DNA of 64,000 nt, taken from positions 2,976,001 to 3,040,000 of the forward strand of contig JACCLO010000004.1 in NCBI GenBank assembly GCA_029448655.1, written 5' to 3'. How positions within the stretch are numbered: position 1 is the first letter of the stretch; each line of letters opens with the position of its first letter. This document shows, piece after piece, positions 10,830 to 23,951 of this stretch. This stretch comes from Wolfiporia cocos. Its lineage: Eukaryota; Basidiomycota; Agaricomycetes; Polyporales; Phaeolaceae. Under the pieces are notes generated by a model. That model was not told the origin of the DNA. It ran no database searches and saw nothing but the letters and a program-made list of their open reading frames with translations. The position numbers were made by a program, and so were the translations under genes.

Positions 10830-13800
10830 ATGTCTATGTTTGCAAGCTTGCCTCAGAAAATGACGATGCCCTTTGGGCTGCTCGGAGACGAGGCGAAGCT
10901 CGCATTCCGCAGTCAACCTACGGGCATTGCAAAGCTCGCTTCGACTCGTGTACGTGAGGGCATGTATGATATCTGGAACTCCACATTGAAGTATGATACC
11001 CACCAGCACATATCCGAAACAGACTCGTATTGGGACCAAGTAAGCCAAGTAGCTGCCTAGCTTGTCCAGTCTAACCACAGTCGCGTGCGTAGTATGTCAC
11101 ACTTTTTGACTCTGCCTCCGACGTCTACACATTGATATCTCATAATGACGGTATGTACAGGCATGTGTGCTCGGGCAGACCTGCTGACCCAGTTATCTAG
11201 TCCGGCGCGCGCTGTACGATGCACCCGAGAATGTGGCGACGCTGCTCCGCGTTATCACATCGCGTCTGTTTAATCTCGTTTCCGACCATACGTTCCCGAC
11301 GCCTCCCACTGGATCAGTAGCCTCATTTGCCAACTCCTTCATTAAGCCGTCGCCATCCCGCAATGCGACGAAGGAAGTGCTCAATTGCATACGCGTTCTG
11401 CAGCGCGTGCTGCCAGTAGTGTTCGAGCTGGAGAGCGAGAGCAGCAGATTTGAGATGGAGGTACTGTGGAAGAAGGAGGTAGTTGAGGAGGAGAGTGCAG
11501 CCGCGGAAGCAGATTCCAGTGCCCAATTCGTCATTGACGACGAGGAAGATGAGGACGACCGCCCGCAGGAGGGGCCCGCGAGCAAGTCCGCGACGCCTGC
11601 GCCGAAGGCTCAACAGACGTTGCCTTCGGTGGCGGAGAAGTTGTTCAGCTGCTTGATTGACTTGTTGTTCTGCTGCGGCTTCACGATTCCGACCAAGTTG
11701 CAAGTGGACCATTATAAAATCAACTATGTCATCTGGTGAGCAAACGTGATAAAGGTGCTGCTTGGCCGCTGACAGAAGCATACACACTAAGGGAGAAAGG
11801 TGTTGGATCTACCGTCGATCCAGGCCCAAGTCAACCATATGAGAGCAACAAGACCGAGGTCCTCCGCCTCCTGCTAGTCCTCCTCTCGAAGCAAATCTAC
11901 TCTCCGCCCTCCGCACTCTTCACCTCTCCCTCCCTCTACTCCCTCTATTTCGTGCAGCGCACCCCACGCCGTCATGTGCTCTCAGTGCTATGCTCTCTGC
12001 TCAACACCTGTATGAACACAAATACAAGCAGCGCAAATATCGTCGGCACCGTCGCGGGCAGACTCCCGTATAACCATCTCGTATTCAAAGGCGAGGACCC
12101 GCGCAGCACGCTCGTGGCGACGTGCCTACAGGTGCTGTGTGTGTTGCTCGACTTCCAGAGTGGGAGTGCGAGGGATGGCGTTACGAACGGTGAGACGGGA
12201 CCATCTTCTGCCCCAACCGCGCGGACGAATGCCTTCAGGTATTTCGTGGAAAAATTGGTAAGCTATTGGCGGCACACACTGTTCAGGAGCTGACGACATT
12301 CCAAGCATCGCCCGAACGATTTCGCTTTCATTCTAGATGGGATTCTCGCTATCTTCGTAGAACAGATGGCGTCGATGAACAATCTGCTGCCAGGCTCCAA
12401 AAAGTCTGTGCCTTATATCGTAGAGACGAGTGAGTCCTCCAGAAACCACATATTGAATGTTTGAGATCGCTTACCGACGTATCATAGTAATATTCTTCTG
12501 GAAGATGATCGACTTGAACAAGGTCCGTCTCCCGGAAACGCAGCAGCACCTCGCTCACTCACCTTGTACAGAAATTCCGTACATATATACTGGATTCAGA
12601 TAAAGCCACAGACATCCTGGCTTATCTGCTTTGCTATGCGATTGACATCAAGGACAAGCCTCGTAAGTCCGAGTGGATACACATGAGTGGAATGATCTGA
12701 TTTCCGCCTCGCTAGAACAACATGGGTTGTGTCGCGCGATATCCTACATTGTCCAAAGTATCTCTGCTGAACCCACCTTTGCGTCCAAGTTGTCCTCTCC
12801 GATTAAGATCCAGCTGCCTCAGAAGTGGAGCAATCTTGGTACCGCGGCAGATTTCATGATACACGTACGAGTTATCATGCAATTCAACTTGATGCAGACT
12901 GCTCATCGCCCATACAGGCAATCTACTCGGTGGTAGCGACTACTTCCGGCGCTTTGACATCACTGTACCCTGCACTCATCATTGCCCTCTCGAATTGTGC
13001 ACCATACTTCAAAAATCTGAGCGTCACCTCCTCAACGCGCCTCATTCAGCTCTTCACCGCATTTTCAAACCCCGCTTTCCTCCTGTCAGATGAGGGCCAC
13101 CCAAGACTGCTATTCTTCATGTAGGCTATCCTAGGTATATCCTTGGTGGGTGGCGCATCTCACCATTCCTCAGGTTGGAGACGTTCAATTCTATGCTTCT
13201 GCACAACCTATCGGACAACCCGAACCTCGTATACGGCATTGTCCACGCGCACAAAGCATTCGAGGACCTAGGGACGTTCACGCTGGCGCGGGGCCTGCGC
13301 GAGATCCGCCGCATCCAGCAAGCCAAGGAGGAGCGTGCGCGTGCAGCCGAGGGCAAGGCCGACAAAGGCAAGCGCAAGGCCCCGGATATCGAGGAAGCGC
13401 CCGGTGACGAAAAGGCGCGGCTCCTACGCAGCGAGAGCAATCACTCCGTCGACCTCCCGGACGCGGAGTCGGCAGAGGGTGCCCCCGAGCAGCCGCGGCC
13501 GACGTCGGAAGATGAACCGCCGACGATTAGGCCACTGATGTCCCCGACAACGACGGAGATGCCGAATATTAGCAGACGTGCGACGGAGCCGTCGGAGAAG
13601 GCGAGGGGGAAGATGAGGGCAGGCAGGTCGATATCCCTTGAGATGACGGGGAGCTTGGAGAGCCTCGCTGCTACTGCAGTGGGTCGAAATGGCTTTGTGC
13701 CATCACAAGAATGGGTACGTGTATTCAGCATGTTCATCTTCGTTTGAACTCAGATTAATGTTGATTTTGCATAGGTTACATCATGGCAACAAGGGTGAGA

Positions 13801-14301
13801 AATTCATGTGCAAGTGAAACAACTGTTTGTTGACCTATTCCTGCCAGGCTGCCTCTCGATCCAATCATGCTCGTCATTTCCGAGCTTCTGCCCAAAATAC
13901 AGGAGGTGCAGGCATCGATTAACCCTGCTAACGCGAATGCTGCTGTGGTCGACCTGATCAGGAGCGCTGATCTGCAGCACATCCTCCCCAAGCCCCCACC
14001 CCTCGCGCCCCGTCGGTTTTTGGTACGTGTTAAGCAGGAATGCTCACTCAGCGTGCTGATGAATGCGGTGTAGTGGTCGGATGCCTCAATCGTGTGGCTC
14101 ACTTCTTTGTTGTGGGGCGAGATCTACGTCCGCAGTATGAGCCCCCTGGGCGTGTGGAACTCCACAACTGTGCGTCTCTTCTATGTGAAGCATGCACAGA
14201 CGCAACAGCGTCAGATCAGCGAGACGGTCACCAACGTCGTTGGGGGTCTCCTTGGGCGGTCGGAGTCGTCGCAGTCGATCAGGCAGCAGCGGTCATCTTA
14301 A
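10830..14301 (+). CDS. HID1-family (Hid1 / Ecm30 / dymeclin-related) trafficking protein
   Basis: A large cytosolic, Golgi-associated protein of the HID1 family, linked in animals to dense-core vesicle sorting. Joined exons give MPFGLLGDEAKLAFRS, then HISETDSYWDQ, YVTLFDSASDVYTLISHND and VRRALYDAPENVATLLRVITSRLFNLV, the conserved N-terminal block. Later runs are SVAEKLFSCLIDLLFCCGF, EVLRLLLVLLSKQIYSPP, LYFVQRTPRRHVLSVLCSLL, SNIVGTVAGRLPYNHLVF-like and, at the C-terminus, WLTSLLWGEIYVRS and GVWNSTTVRLFYVKH. Acidic low-complexity stretches sit near 11520-11600 and 13330-13640. About ten short introns. The first ATG is at 10830, with a second in-frame candidate at 10860. I estimate roughly 900 residues. 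Confidence 0.88.
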
Positions 14302-14547
14302 GGGCGCGGAGATTGATTAGCGGACATCTATGTATACTGTATTACTCGGAGGACAATTTGACTGTATATATGTACTTGGAGCACACTACGTATGTGAGAT
14401 CACACGTGTTAGAGCCTACAAGTGCGCCACATCCCGCTCAAGTGCAGGTGATGTGATAGTGGCGTCCAGCCCATGACTTGTGCAATACGTTCATTCACAT
14501 AAGATAAGAACTCAGGCTCTGTTGCCTTTCGACAGTGTTTCGCTAAA
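14302..14547. promoter_or_regulatory. Spacer upstream of the RAD57-like gene
   Basis: 246 bp between two head-to-tail genes. It must hold the HID1 3' end and the next promoter. No clear motif seen. Confidence 0.3.
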
Positions 14548-16104
14548 ATGGACAGCTTGGCTGTATCATCCGTGAGCTCTCTGTCTGAAGCGCAGCAGAG
14601 TGCTATAAAGAGAGGTGATCGTTCATCTCAAGGAATCGGAATCAGACTAGTTGTTGACATCAACCTCAAGGTGGTTATTCTACTGTGGCAGAGTTACTGC
14701 TAGCACCTCAGGGCGAGGTTGCAAGGAGATGCAGGATTGCCACCAACGATGCGGAAAGAATACTTGACGTTGTCTGTGAATCACTCTCCAGGCGGCCGCG
14801 ATCTCTTGAAACTGTCATCCATGAGGGCGAGGAAAGGTTCAGCACTGGTGACGCGATGTTAGACGATGCTCTTGGTGGCGGCATCAGAGCAGGCATGCTA
14901 TGGGAGGTCGTAGGAGAGAGGTACGTTATACAACGTGTAGTTAGTCCATACCCTGCCAGTGGCATAATGATGTGCGCGGGCCTCCCTCAGTGCTGCTGGC
15001 AAGACTCAACTTGCGCTTCAGTTATCCTTGATGGTTCAGCTTCCTCCCAACTCCGGCGGCGCATCAGGATCTGCGTGCTATATAACAACGTCCGCTAACC
15101 TGCCCACAAACCGCCTTGCGGAAATCATGGAATGTCATCCTGCACTATCGCCTTCACTTTGCGGCCTTTCCGACATACATACCATCAAGACTCCGGAGAT
15201 ACCAATCCTGCTCTACATACTTGATACAACGTTGCCTGGCCTCATTGAACAAATCCGCGCCCAGTCTGACCGGAAACCTGTCAAGCTGGTCGTTATTGAT
15301 ACCTTGACTGAGCTCTTTCATTCACACAGCAAGGTATCCGCCGATACCCTTCGTGAACGGTCCAAGAATCTGGCGGAGATCTCCACTCTTCTGCATCAGC
15401 TAGCCAACAAATACCGAATCGCTGTTCTCGTGCTCAACGAAGTAATGGACGTCGTGTGCAAAGGTTATGCTCCGGATACAGTCCCATCCAAGGACATACT
15501 CTATCGAGAACAGGCACGCTGGTTTAATCGTGCTGATAGCATTGCGGGAGAAGATCGCAAAGAAGCGAGCTTGGGGCTCGTTTGGGCCAACCAAATCAAC
15601 GCAAGGATCATGCTCAGCCGCACGGAGAGGACGCGCTTTCTCGAAGTGGAACAACGAAAACCCAAACGGCGGCGATTGGACCCAACACGGACCCAACACT
15701 GTTCCGAAACGCAACCCACTCGTATACGCCGACTCAGCATCATTTTCAGCTCCGTGGGCCCTCCTGCCTCGCTGGATTACATTGTCTCCGAAGGAGGCAT
15801 TTTTGTGCTTCCTGACACGACTGAGCCTAATCCTACACCGCCTTCATCCTCAACCCCGCTACAGCCGCCTTCATCCTCTCCGTCGCATGAAATTGATGGT
15901 ATTTCGCCACTAGATGTTGGTATCATCGCGGACGAGGTTGAAAATGACCATGACGAGATAGCAGAGGAAGATGCCAGACTTGCATCTGTGGAAGACGGCC
16001 CACAACGCGAGGGCGAGGGCAACGAAAGCGGGAGCGAGTGGGATGCGTATTGGCAGGAGGCAGAATCGGATGCGGATCTATACCGCAATGTGCACATTGA
16101 CTGA
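14548..16104 (+). CDS. RecA/Rad51-family recombination protein, RAD57/XRCC3-type
   Basis: A nuclear RAD51 paralogue that assists RAD51 filament assembly in homologous recombination. Three exons: MDSLAVSSVSSLSEAQQSA at the start; intron 14614-14670; a second exon ending VVGE; an intron ending just before 14991; and a long last exon. The last junction rebuilds the Walker A motif VVGESAAGKTQLALQL. Walker B is KLVVIDTLTELF, preceded by ACYITTSANLPTNRL and followed by KYRIAVLVLNEV. The block SLGLVWANQINARIMLSRT is typical of RAD57/XRCC3. The C-terminal 100 residues are acidic and Pro/Ser-rich, with ESGSEWDAYWQEAE-like ending. RAD57 and XRCC3 cannot be told apart by eye. Confidence 0.87.
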
Positions 16105-16262
16105 ATGACCAGATACTCACCCCAAAACAACTCTATCAAACTAACAGGGGTAGCCAAATGACATGCTGTACAATAAACCCATGTGCTACATATGTAGTCC
16201 ATTCACGTCAGTGTAACAGTGACATTAAAATACATGCAGAGCGAGCAACCACAGCGGACTTT

Positions 16263-17352
16263 TCATATTGAACGTGAAGACGCTCTGCTTTGCCATGGGT
16301 TGCATGTTGTTCTCAAACTTCTGGGTTGGCCCTCGTTCCAGCGTATGTGAGTCGGCTCTGGAGCGCACGGATACCTGATCGGCTGTTGAGGGCGGGCCCA
16401 GACAGACGTACTGTTATCTCGAGCGACCTCAATGACCTTCAATGGCCTGTGGTTCTCGTGGAAGACCACCCTATGCCTTACAGGGAGGGAGGTGAGGGGC
16501 GTACCAGTATCCTCGGTGGCACCTGAGTCGGCACCGGGATAGTTGTCCAGATAATTGATGAGAATGATCAAACCAGCTTCAAGGAGCGGATTTCGGTCAG
16601 CGCACGAATCTCTGAAGGTAAACAGACTCACATAATAGTGTCAACAACCAAGATATAGCTAATACAGAGACAGCTGCGCTGATGGGGTCCGACAAGGCCG
16701 TGAAATCTCCCGCAAGACCCGGCCGTTGAGCAGCGCGAACCGCAATGACAATGGATCCGACTATTATAACATTGAGATAAAGTCGTCTCAAGTATAAATC
16801 ACAAATAGACGCACGCAAGCTCAGAAACATCAATATCCCGACATAAATAAGCTGTGGCGCAGGCTTATCCTCTCGCCTGAACACTCGACGATACATAGTG
16901 TGGCATGCTCTAACAAGGAAAGGTCACAATTTCGAAGGTAGAGAAATGCATATACTCACTGAACGACAAGAACACCTATTACCCCAGCATGAATGACCAC
17001 GCAGCTGATCTCGTAAGCTGGATAACTGAACGGTAAGAACAGTTCCCGAATGTCTGCAACATGCCTAACTCACGCCCGCCCGAATGTCTCTTCAAAGACA
17101 GGATGTAGAGGCTCACGAGCATTCCATTCATGACAAGCATCAGCGCTGAAAGGTGATGAGCAGACAAACAAGACTAGTGGCGCACAACGCACTATACGCG
17201 CAGACTCTTGCTACACTGTAAATGAAGGACATTGATGGTGGCAACTTCGTCGCGAATGAACGCGGCAAATAGTCCGGACGTCGCGAGCTCGTCCGGGCAA
17301 ACGGCGTGCAGACTTGTCGCTCCTCGAGGTTCACGAAAGAAGGTGAGAACAA
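16263..17352 (-). CDS. Multi-pass (7TM-like) membrane protein of unrecognised family
   Basis: Several hydrophobic exons on the minus strand separated by short introns. In order: SVARVCAYSALCATSLVCLLI; LSALMLVMNGMLVSLYILSLKRHSGG; YPAYEISCVVIHAGVIGVLVV; after a charged loop RRVFRREDKPAPQ, LIYVGILMFLSL; RRLYLNVIIVGSIVIAV; and FTALSDPISAAVSVLAISWLLTLLC. A hydrophilic tail of about 90 residues follows, beginning LDNYPGADSGATEDTG and ending near 16263. The arrangement of about five to seven membrane spans with a polar cytosolic tail recalls a fungal receptor-like protein, but I recognise no receptor signature. The start is unresolved: an upstream frame at about 18040-18186 (MSVAFPYFFLGLVSKYLL) could be a first exon or belong to something else. 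Confidence 0.55.
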
Positions 17353-19571
17353 GCTGCCCCAACAGAGAAGCTATATGCCGGGAGATAAGCCATTCAATCC
17401 CACACGACAGTTATCATACTTACGTTCAGATAATGGCACCTGCTTCGCTCGAGCCGAGTGGCACCCTCATGAGCAAAGGGCAGAGAGCCTGGGAATGTGA
17501 GGCTGCCAAGGATCACCGAGACCCGGCTTGAGCAGCCCCGTCGAGGATCAGTGCACTGTCGCAGAGAGAGAGGGAGGCAGTCCTCTCAGTCATTGCCCCG
17601 CCACGGGCCGGCCAGGCTGGACGCCCGATCTGCCTGAGGGGCATACACCACGTTGTATCGACGTATAGATATCCCGATAAATTAACTTCGCGAAAACTCC
17701 TGCAATTCAAGATGTCGAGCTCCGGATATTTGTGTGCACCTCAATGTGCACCTCAATGTGATGTTTGAAGCCGGCTCGGCCAATGCAGCATGATGCATGA
17801 CCTTGTATTGCCTCCGAATGCGGCGCCCACAACGCAGCATTCAGCCACCACGCAGTCAGCCCTAATAAACTCTTGAGAAGGCGATCCCATCTTACTTTGC
17901 CGGATAAATCTACCTGAGTCATGACTGCGGTGGGGTGAAAAATATAGGCAAGTCATTCACGTCCACTCTGGAAGTGAGGGTGGCGCTGGATAGAATGCCG
18001 CTGGACAGTGCTTCTTCTCATCACCGTCTTACACGAGGAGTCCGGCAGGCTGGAGTTTAATGCGGCAGCTTTCACGACGTTAACGCGCTCGATTCCCTGA
18101 AACAGCGGGCGAATACGATTGTGTGCCTTCAGCAAATATTTGCTAACAAGCCCAAGAAAAAAGTATGGGAAGGCAACTGACATCAATGTAAGATGAGATC
18201 GCCTCTAAACGTAGCCGGAACTCACCCGGGCCATTTGTGTGAGTTCGCAAACTATGTCAACTAATAGCGGGGCATAGGAACGTGCCGCAGGTGAAGAGAA
18301 TCGAAATTAGTGAACTCAAGGGGTTTCTGCGATCACTGAACATCAGAAGGCGGTTCAGCACTAACTTATAAGCTGCATACCCGAGTACACGTTTTGCCGG
18401 CTGCAAGTAGCTGAGATCACGTGCGAAGCCAGAAGCGAAACATCATGCAGACAACGAGCCCGCAATGAGGTTGTGAGAAGCCCGCATTCCCGCAAAACTG
18501 CAAAATGCGTCAGTCCGGCTAACCAGTAGATCTCGTTCCTCTCGGCTCTAAATTACTGACAGCTGTAGTAATCTGATGAGATCTGATGTAGCGGTGGCTT
18601 GGATTCTACAGGTGAGATATGCGTCAATCATGCAATAACTTGAGGTGTAGCTCACATATCGATAGACTTATAATTCTGTTAAATACCATGCCGGAGATTC
18701 TGCATGAGATATGCCGGGTGTCGTACAATATGGGGAAGCCACGAGAAAAAGAAAACAAGATGTCAAGACACGCCGGGCCACAGGCGCCAAGTTAGTATGA
18801 TCATCGACGAAGAGGTAACACTAGCAAATCATAAACCGACATTTGGCCATACCAACCCCCGTCATCACACATCGATACACGTTTATGTGGCCAGATGCCT
18901 GCTGTCGTGCAGCATCCATTCACAATTAGCGCACAGCATTTAATAACGAAGGGCTTCTTCGTCGGAATCCTTTGCTGTCAGACGAGTTGTGATCAGTCAG
19001 ATGTGTTCAACCGAGATTAACGCAATCGGGTTGACTCCGCTGAAATGTTGTCTGAAAGAGCAATCTGGGAAACACTTGAGAGGTTCGGGCTATTCAGCTT
19101 ATTCATCCTGTAAACTAAGGACGAGTACAGGTTTGTTCTCAATGAAGACAGAAATAACAGAATGTCGCCAAAGCGTTTCCCGGAGCAGTTTTAATCTTGG
19201 GATAGCCTTCATCAGAGATTCCCCGCCCGCCAATTCACCGAGACAGCGACATTCATCTGCGCCCAGGCCTTATGTCTCTCTCCTTCAAATTGCCACAATA
19301 GTAGGTTTGCACACCGATTCAATGCTCTCCTCGAGGTGTCAATATGGGTCAAGATGTGATACCGAAGTTAAGAAATGTTATGATCGATCGAGTGTGGTCG
19401 CGAGCATATCCGCCGCCGCTAGAAACAATCCACACAGTTGATTCTGTGGTCCTTCAGAAGCCTTCTTTCTTATCGTTCCAGACACGAGAGGTATTCTCAC
19501 ATACCGTTATTAATTCCTAGAGGGGAAGTATCACCCGTCGATAGATATAAAGCTGGGTGACCTCGCTCTCA
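17353..19571. other. Gene-poor stretch with possible 5' exons of the membrane gene
   Basis: About 2.2 kb with no gene I can defend. A minus-strand frame at 17953-18186 starts with a hydrophobic MSVAFPYFFLGLVSKYLL and continues KAHNRIRPLFQGIERVNVVKA before a likely splice donor; it may be an exon. A plus-strand frame at 18989-19441 (150 codons) has no recognisable feature. A short direct repeat lies at 17733-17756. Confidence 0.4.
17733..17756. repeat. Two perfect tandem copies of a 12-mer
   Basis: TGTGCACCTCAA occurs twice in a row and a third unit begins (TGTG) but breaks off. It lies in the gene-poor stretch and has no evident function. Confidence 0.8.
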
Positions 19572-22500
19572 TGTCGACATTGCACCTCAGTAGTCGCGAT
19601 CTTATCCACCTGTCAGCTGATACCACCGTTCAAATTGTATGTTCATCTCTGAATAAGTCTTTGCTATTTACTCATACAGCTTTGTGTGGCCGAAGATAGT
19701 CAAGATGTGCGTTGGTGAAAACTGTGCACCTCAAGCTGTTCATTACATGAATGCGCAACTGGCCGCGCTTCACGACAACGCTATCGCCTGCGTGAGAGAC
19801 CATGACACCACTCACAAGCCTGCTGAGGACACCAGTAAGCGGCAGTTTAACTTGCTTAACCCGGTTCTGACTATTTTTTAGAGTATTCTCATGCGCTCGC
19901 TCAGTACTCTTACACAGAGCTGTACTCTAAGGGACAATATGGCACTTTCCATGCTACATTTGACAAACCTCACATCATGTTCATCTGCAATCATGATGCC
20001 ATTCTTCATCTCAAGATCCGTACCTGTCAGTATCACCTTGACTATACGAAGCCCGCGACCTCTTCGTATTTGGCCAGGTATGCCGCCAACAAGGTTTCAG
20101 GGAAGAATTGCTCATCCTGGAAACACAGGGATCGTATTCAAAACTTGGAAGATCTGGAGCTTGCATATCGCATTCCATTCGATATGCGCCGCATAACTGG
20201 CAAAGATTCAATGATAGGAATTGAGCAGAACCTCATTCAGCTAGTTGTGTTTAACATGACAAGTAAACCATTCGCTCCAAAATAGAAGCCTTTCTGACCA
20301 CTTTTTGAAGATGCGCGGTTTCTTTCCATGACTCCTACCCTACTCAACGATCGCGAGTCGTTGATGTACTACATCTCCAAGTATCTCGCGTTCCTACAAC
20401 AAGCTGGAAACCATGTCCTCTTCTCCCTTCCCGACTTTGATGATGACCGCCACCGGCTGACGATCGATTACACGCTTTTGGGAACGCACGAGCACAGTGT
20501 TGATGAAATTCACGGCATCCGCGTTGACAACATCAACACCTATCTGTCCTCCGTCTGGCTGAAGGCGTCTATGCTCGCGCAAGGTGAAGGTGTGGCCTGC
20601 AACACGCGCGATTGGCAATCGACCTGCCTAGCAGAATTTTGTAGTTCATGGTCATCGAGCTCCTCCGGACCACATTTCCACCTTACTCTTGGGCCGCCGC
20701 AAATCCGACCGATCTGTTCTCGCGAGGCAATACTCTACTTCGCTATCGATAAAGTTGATTTCTTTCGTGACGCAGACGACCAGGACGAAGATAGAGAACT
20801 GTACGTTTATCGTATTTTATGCGTGAACATTTTCTCACCTCGAGGTGTTTCAGTGTAACCGCATACAATGACTTGAAGATCGCTTTCCTCGTCGATCTCA
20901 TCCATGAGGTCGAGGCTGATGGACACATCACTCGTTGCAGAATCGATATGACAAGTATGTTCCTCCGCCATTCATCAAGTTCAGTGGTAAAACTGATCGT
21001 GATAACGCTAACCAGCTGTTCAAATCTTCCCCCAATACTGCGAATTTGCTGATCTAGGCGAGGATTTCGAAAGCCGTGAGCGCTTGGTGCAGTTCTTCTC
21101 GCACGATTACCTGGATATCCTCGAGGATATCGACTTCCACATCATCTATTTCTTCGATGCCCGCTGGGCGGGCGCTCTAGTTACACACGAGGGCCCCGAA
21201 TACGAAATCGACAGCGCGAGCACTGTCGACGGACAATCCCCCTCAGGATGGTGTGCCGAAACGATCGAACCAGCTAGTGCGTATGGCGACACGGGGGGCT
21301 TCGACCACATTATGACTGTGGCACTGTCAACTATCAATGAGCACTTCAGGCAACTTGTGGAATCGGCCTCTGCGTCCGCAAACTCAGATTACTCCGCATT
21401 AGTGCAATGGACGCACGGGGCGGAATACCACTCGAGATTCAAGCCTCTGGAGATTCGCCTTCTTAGCAACGGCCGCGCAATTGTTTGGGTCCGTTTGGAG
21501 GCCGGCTGGCTAAAGGCTTCCTCTTCCGTCGAGTGAGTGGTAGATACAATATACAATGCCTGGTACTGATGTTGCTCATTTCGTCATCAGTGGCGAGTAT
21601 CAGTTCGGAGCTTGCCAGATTGCATTTGAAGTAGCGCTTAAGAAGGGCGCTCATGATGAACTCGACGTCTTTGAGGCGTTCTCCAAGAGATATAGGAAAT
21701 CTTTAGTCTGGAAGGAACACGGCGACCGCGACGACCGCACTCTTGAGCATATCTACCTGGACGTTCGCAGTGCGTACCTTCATGAACCTCATCTGGAGCA
21801 GTCCTGATGTGTCCGGACAGATGCTGAATTTCTTCATGAGCTTTCTAGCTTCGACGGTTTCTCTCAGGAACACGACCATGTTCTCCGCATCAGGAAGATA
21901 CGGACCGTGGTTCAAAATCTGAAGAATCACTACCTCCCGCATCTGGCTGACCACGGCCTGCATATTCTGCACACTGTCCCTGTCTACAAAGCCATATGCT
22001 CGCTCTCGCCAGGCGCACTTACTAGTATCGGCTGGCACGTCCACTCTCGGGGTGAGATTACGCGCCATACCTGGTCCCATGTCTCTCCCTTGATGGAGCC
22101 ATCCATCGTGATCTTCGGCAATACTGGATCACAACCGCTTCCGACAACTACCCTCGGATGGTCATGGAGTCGGATCGTTCGCTCATTCAACTCCAAGTCT
22201 TACGGTACCATCTCCGTAGCGAGTTCGGTGTTCCTGGAGGAGCGTCTGCTCAAACAGCTGTCGCGCGTCAATGCGGAGACTACCGTTATCCCCCTCTTCA
22301 CCGGTATTGGTGATGGCAAGTGGCAGCTGCAGCTGACGACCTGGGCAGAACATGAGTGGCGCAAGTCCAGTGTCTGCAAGTGGACGGTAGTGGAGGAGTG
22401 CGCCAACATGAAGCAGTACATGTGGCAGCACAGCGATGTCTGGAACTACATACATGACGGTGGTAACGGCGACGTGTCCAATGGGACGTACACGGTGTCT

Positions 22501-23538
22501 TGTGAGTCTTCCAAATCCACTCACGAGAACCATATACGAATGATTCTGGCTGATTCGCGTAGGCACGACTCACAACGACATCCTACTCCCGATTGCGAGC
22601 AGACATAGGTCTCCGAAGATCGAGATCCGTGGCGTTGTCGAACTTAAGTTGACTTACAAGATAGGCTTTCAGAGCGGAAGGTATCGACAAGGTCCATACA
22701 GGAGATCATTACAGTTGCTAACGCCACCTGCTCCGTAGTGCGACATCCACGGCTCGGTGGGACGCCTCGCTAAGCTTGCGCTCCGACCCCACCCACGGCA
22801 TCAAAGTAGATGTTTTAGGCGCCCTCGTTCCTCGTGTGGATCCGACTACATACGACGGCGACATGCCACCGGTCGAGTTCCCGAACCCGCAGGCGTACCT
22901 GACGCAGCACCTCCCCGCGAAGGTCAACATCGACGCCGTGCTGCAGGAGCTGCGCGTGTTCGAGGGCGTCTGGCAGCACGCCTACATGGGCACGCAGGCG
23001 TACGTGCTCGCACACCCCGTCTTCGGAGCCAAGGGCGATATCATCTTTGAGCTACGCCCCCGCGCCCCGCCAACAACCGGACGTACCGTGGTCGCTGGGC
23101 GTAACGGACGCAACGGTATACAGAGTGAGTTGCCGCTGTTTAATGCCGGCCCGGGCGGTGCTGACCGAATCTAAAGGTGGCAGGAGGAATGAAGTGAGGT
23201 ACGAACAGCAAGTCCACCTGCTGGGACAGGGGGAGGATGAACGGCAACTTGTTCCGCGAGGATACAGGAGTAGAACGCCAATCACTCCGCAAAGGCTGTC
23301 AGGGATTGAACTACCAAGTCCTACGCAGCGAGATCTTTCACTGACAATTCCTTTGCGAGCGCAGCCGGAGCCTATGCAGGGCAGCGAATCGGAAGGGTCA
23401 GAGACCAGCTCGAACGGTGTACGTTCGCCTTTTACCCCCGGAGTGTCCCTCTTAGAAACCGAGGACATGAGGAGGCCGATGGAGCCTTACATGTCTCTGA
23501 AGCCCTTCACATCTGATGCCGTCGAAGCAGCAGCGTAG
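19572..23538 (+). CDS. Large unrecognised multi-exon protein, roughly 1,100 aa
   Basis: At least ten exons join in frame from MSTLHLSSRDLIHLSADTTVQ (ATG at 19572) to a stop at 23538. The second exon fits phase only if the first intron runs 19638-19704 and ends at gtcaag, continuing MCVGENCAPQAVHYMNAQLAAL; the stronger-looking acceptor before 19681 leads to an early stop. Other junctions check out, for example ACA A|AT GCG CGG near 20264-20310 and GTT CGC A|AT GCT GAA near 21771-21820. The protein looks globular and soluble: regular mix of residues, no signal peptide, no membrane span, aromatic-rich blocks such as DILEDIDFHIIYFFDARW and GKWQLQLTTWAEHEWRKS. Only the last about 110 residues are Ser/Pro-rich. 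I recognise no domain and propose no function. Confidence 0.72.
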
Positions 23539-23951
23539 TGGACTGTTTGATATTACCCCAAACATGGCATGCTCATAGTCTCAGTGTAACCTTTCAGCAC
23601 GATTGTTACCCGTACTCGTCTCTAGATCTTACTGAGTCGGTGTAAACGAGACAATAAAGCCACATTTATCCGTTGTGAAGTCACTCCAAAGTATTGCATC
23701 GCAGCAGCATTCCTACCGCATACAGAGAGGGAACTGCACCGACAGCATCTAAATTATGACCAGCCGCCATCATGTATTGGTGTCCGTCATACTTCGCGTG
23801 AACTCCAATGTACTGCAGTGAATCGTGAAACCTGCTTTGAAATGGGTATATTAACGATTATCCCTGGAGCCTCAGGCGTTAGGCCAGTTAAATGGACCGA
23901 ATCTCGACGAGATCGCAGACCAGGTCAGCCCCTCGGAGCAGGGGCCACGTC
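23539..23951. other. Convergent spacer
   Basis: 413 bp between the 3' ends of two convergent genes. The plus-strand frame starting at 23818 lies mostly antisense to the LRR-like exon and is taken as a shadow. Nothing else seen. Confidence 0.4.

Noticed and set aside
18989..19441. 150-codon plus-strand frame
   Set aside because: No composition, motif or splice context supports coding; kept only as a note in the gene-poor stretch.
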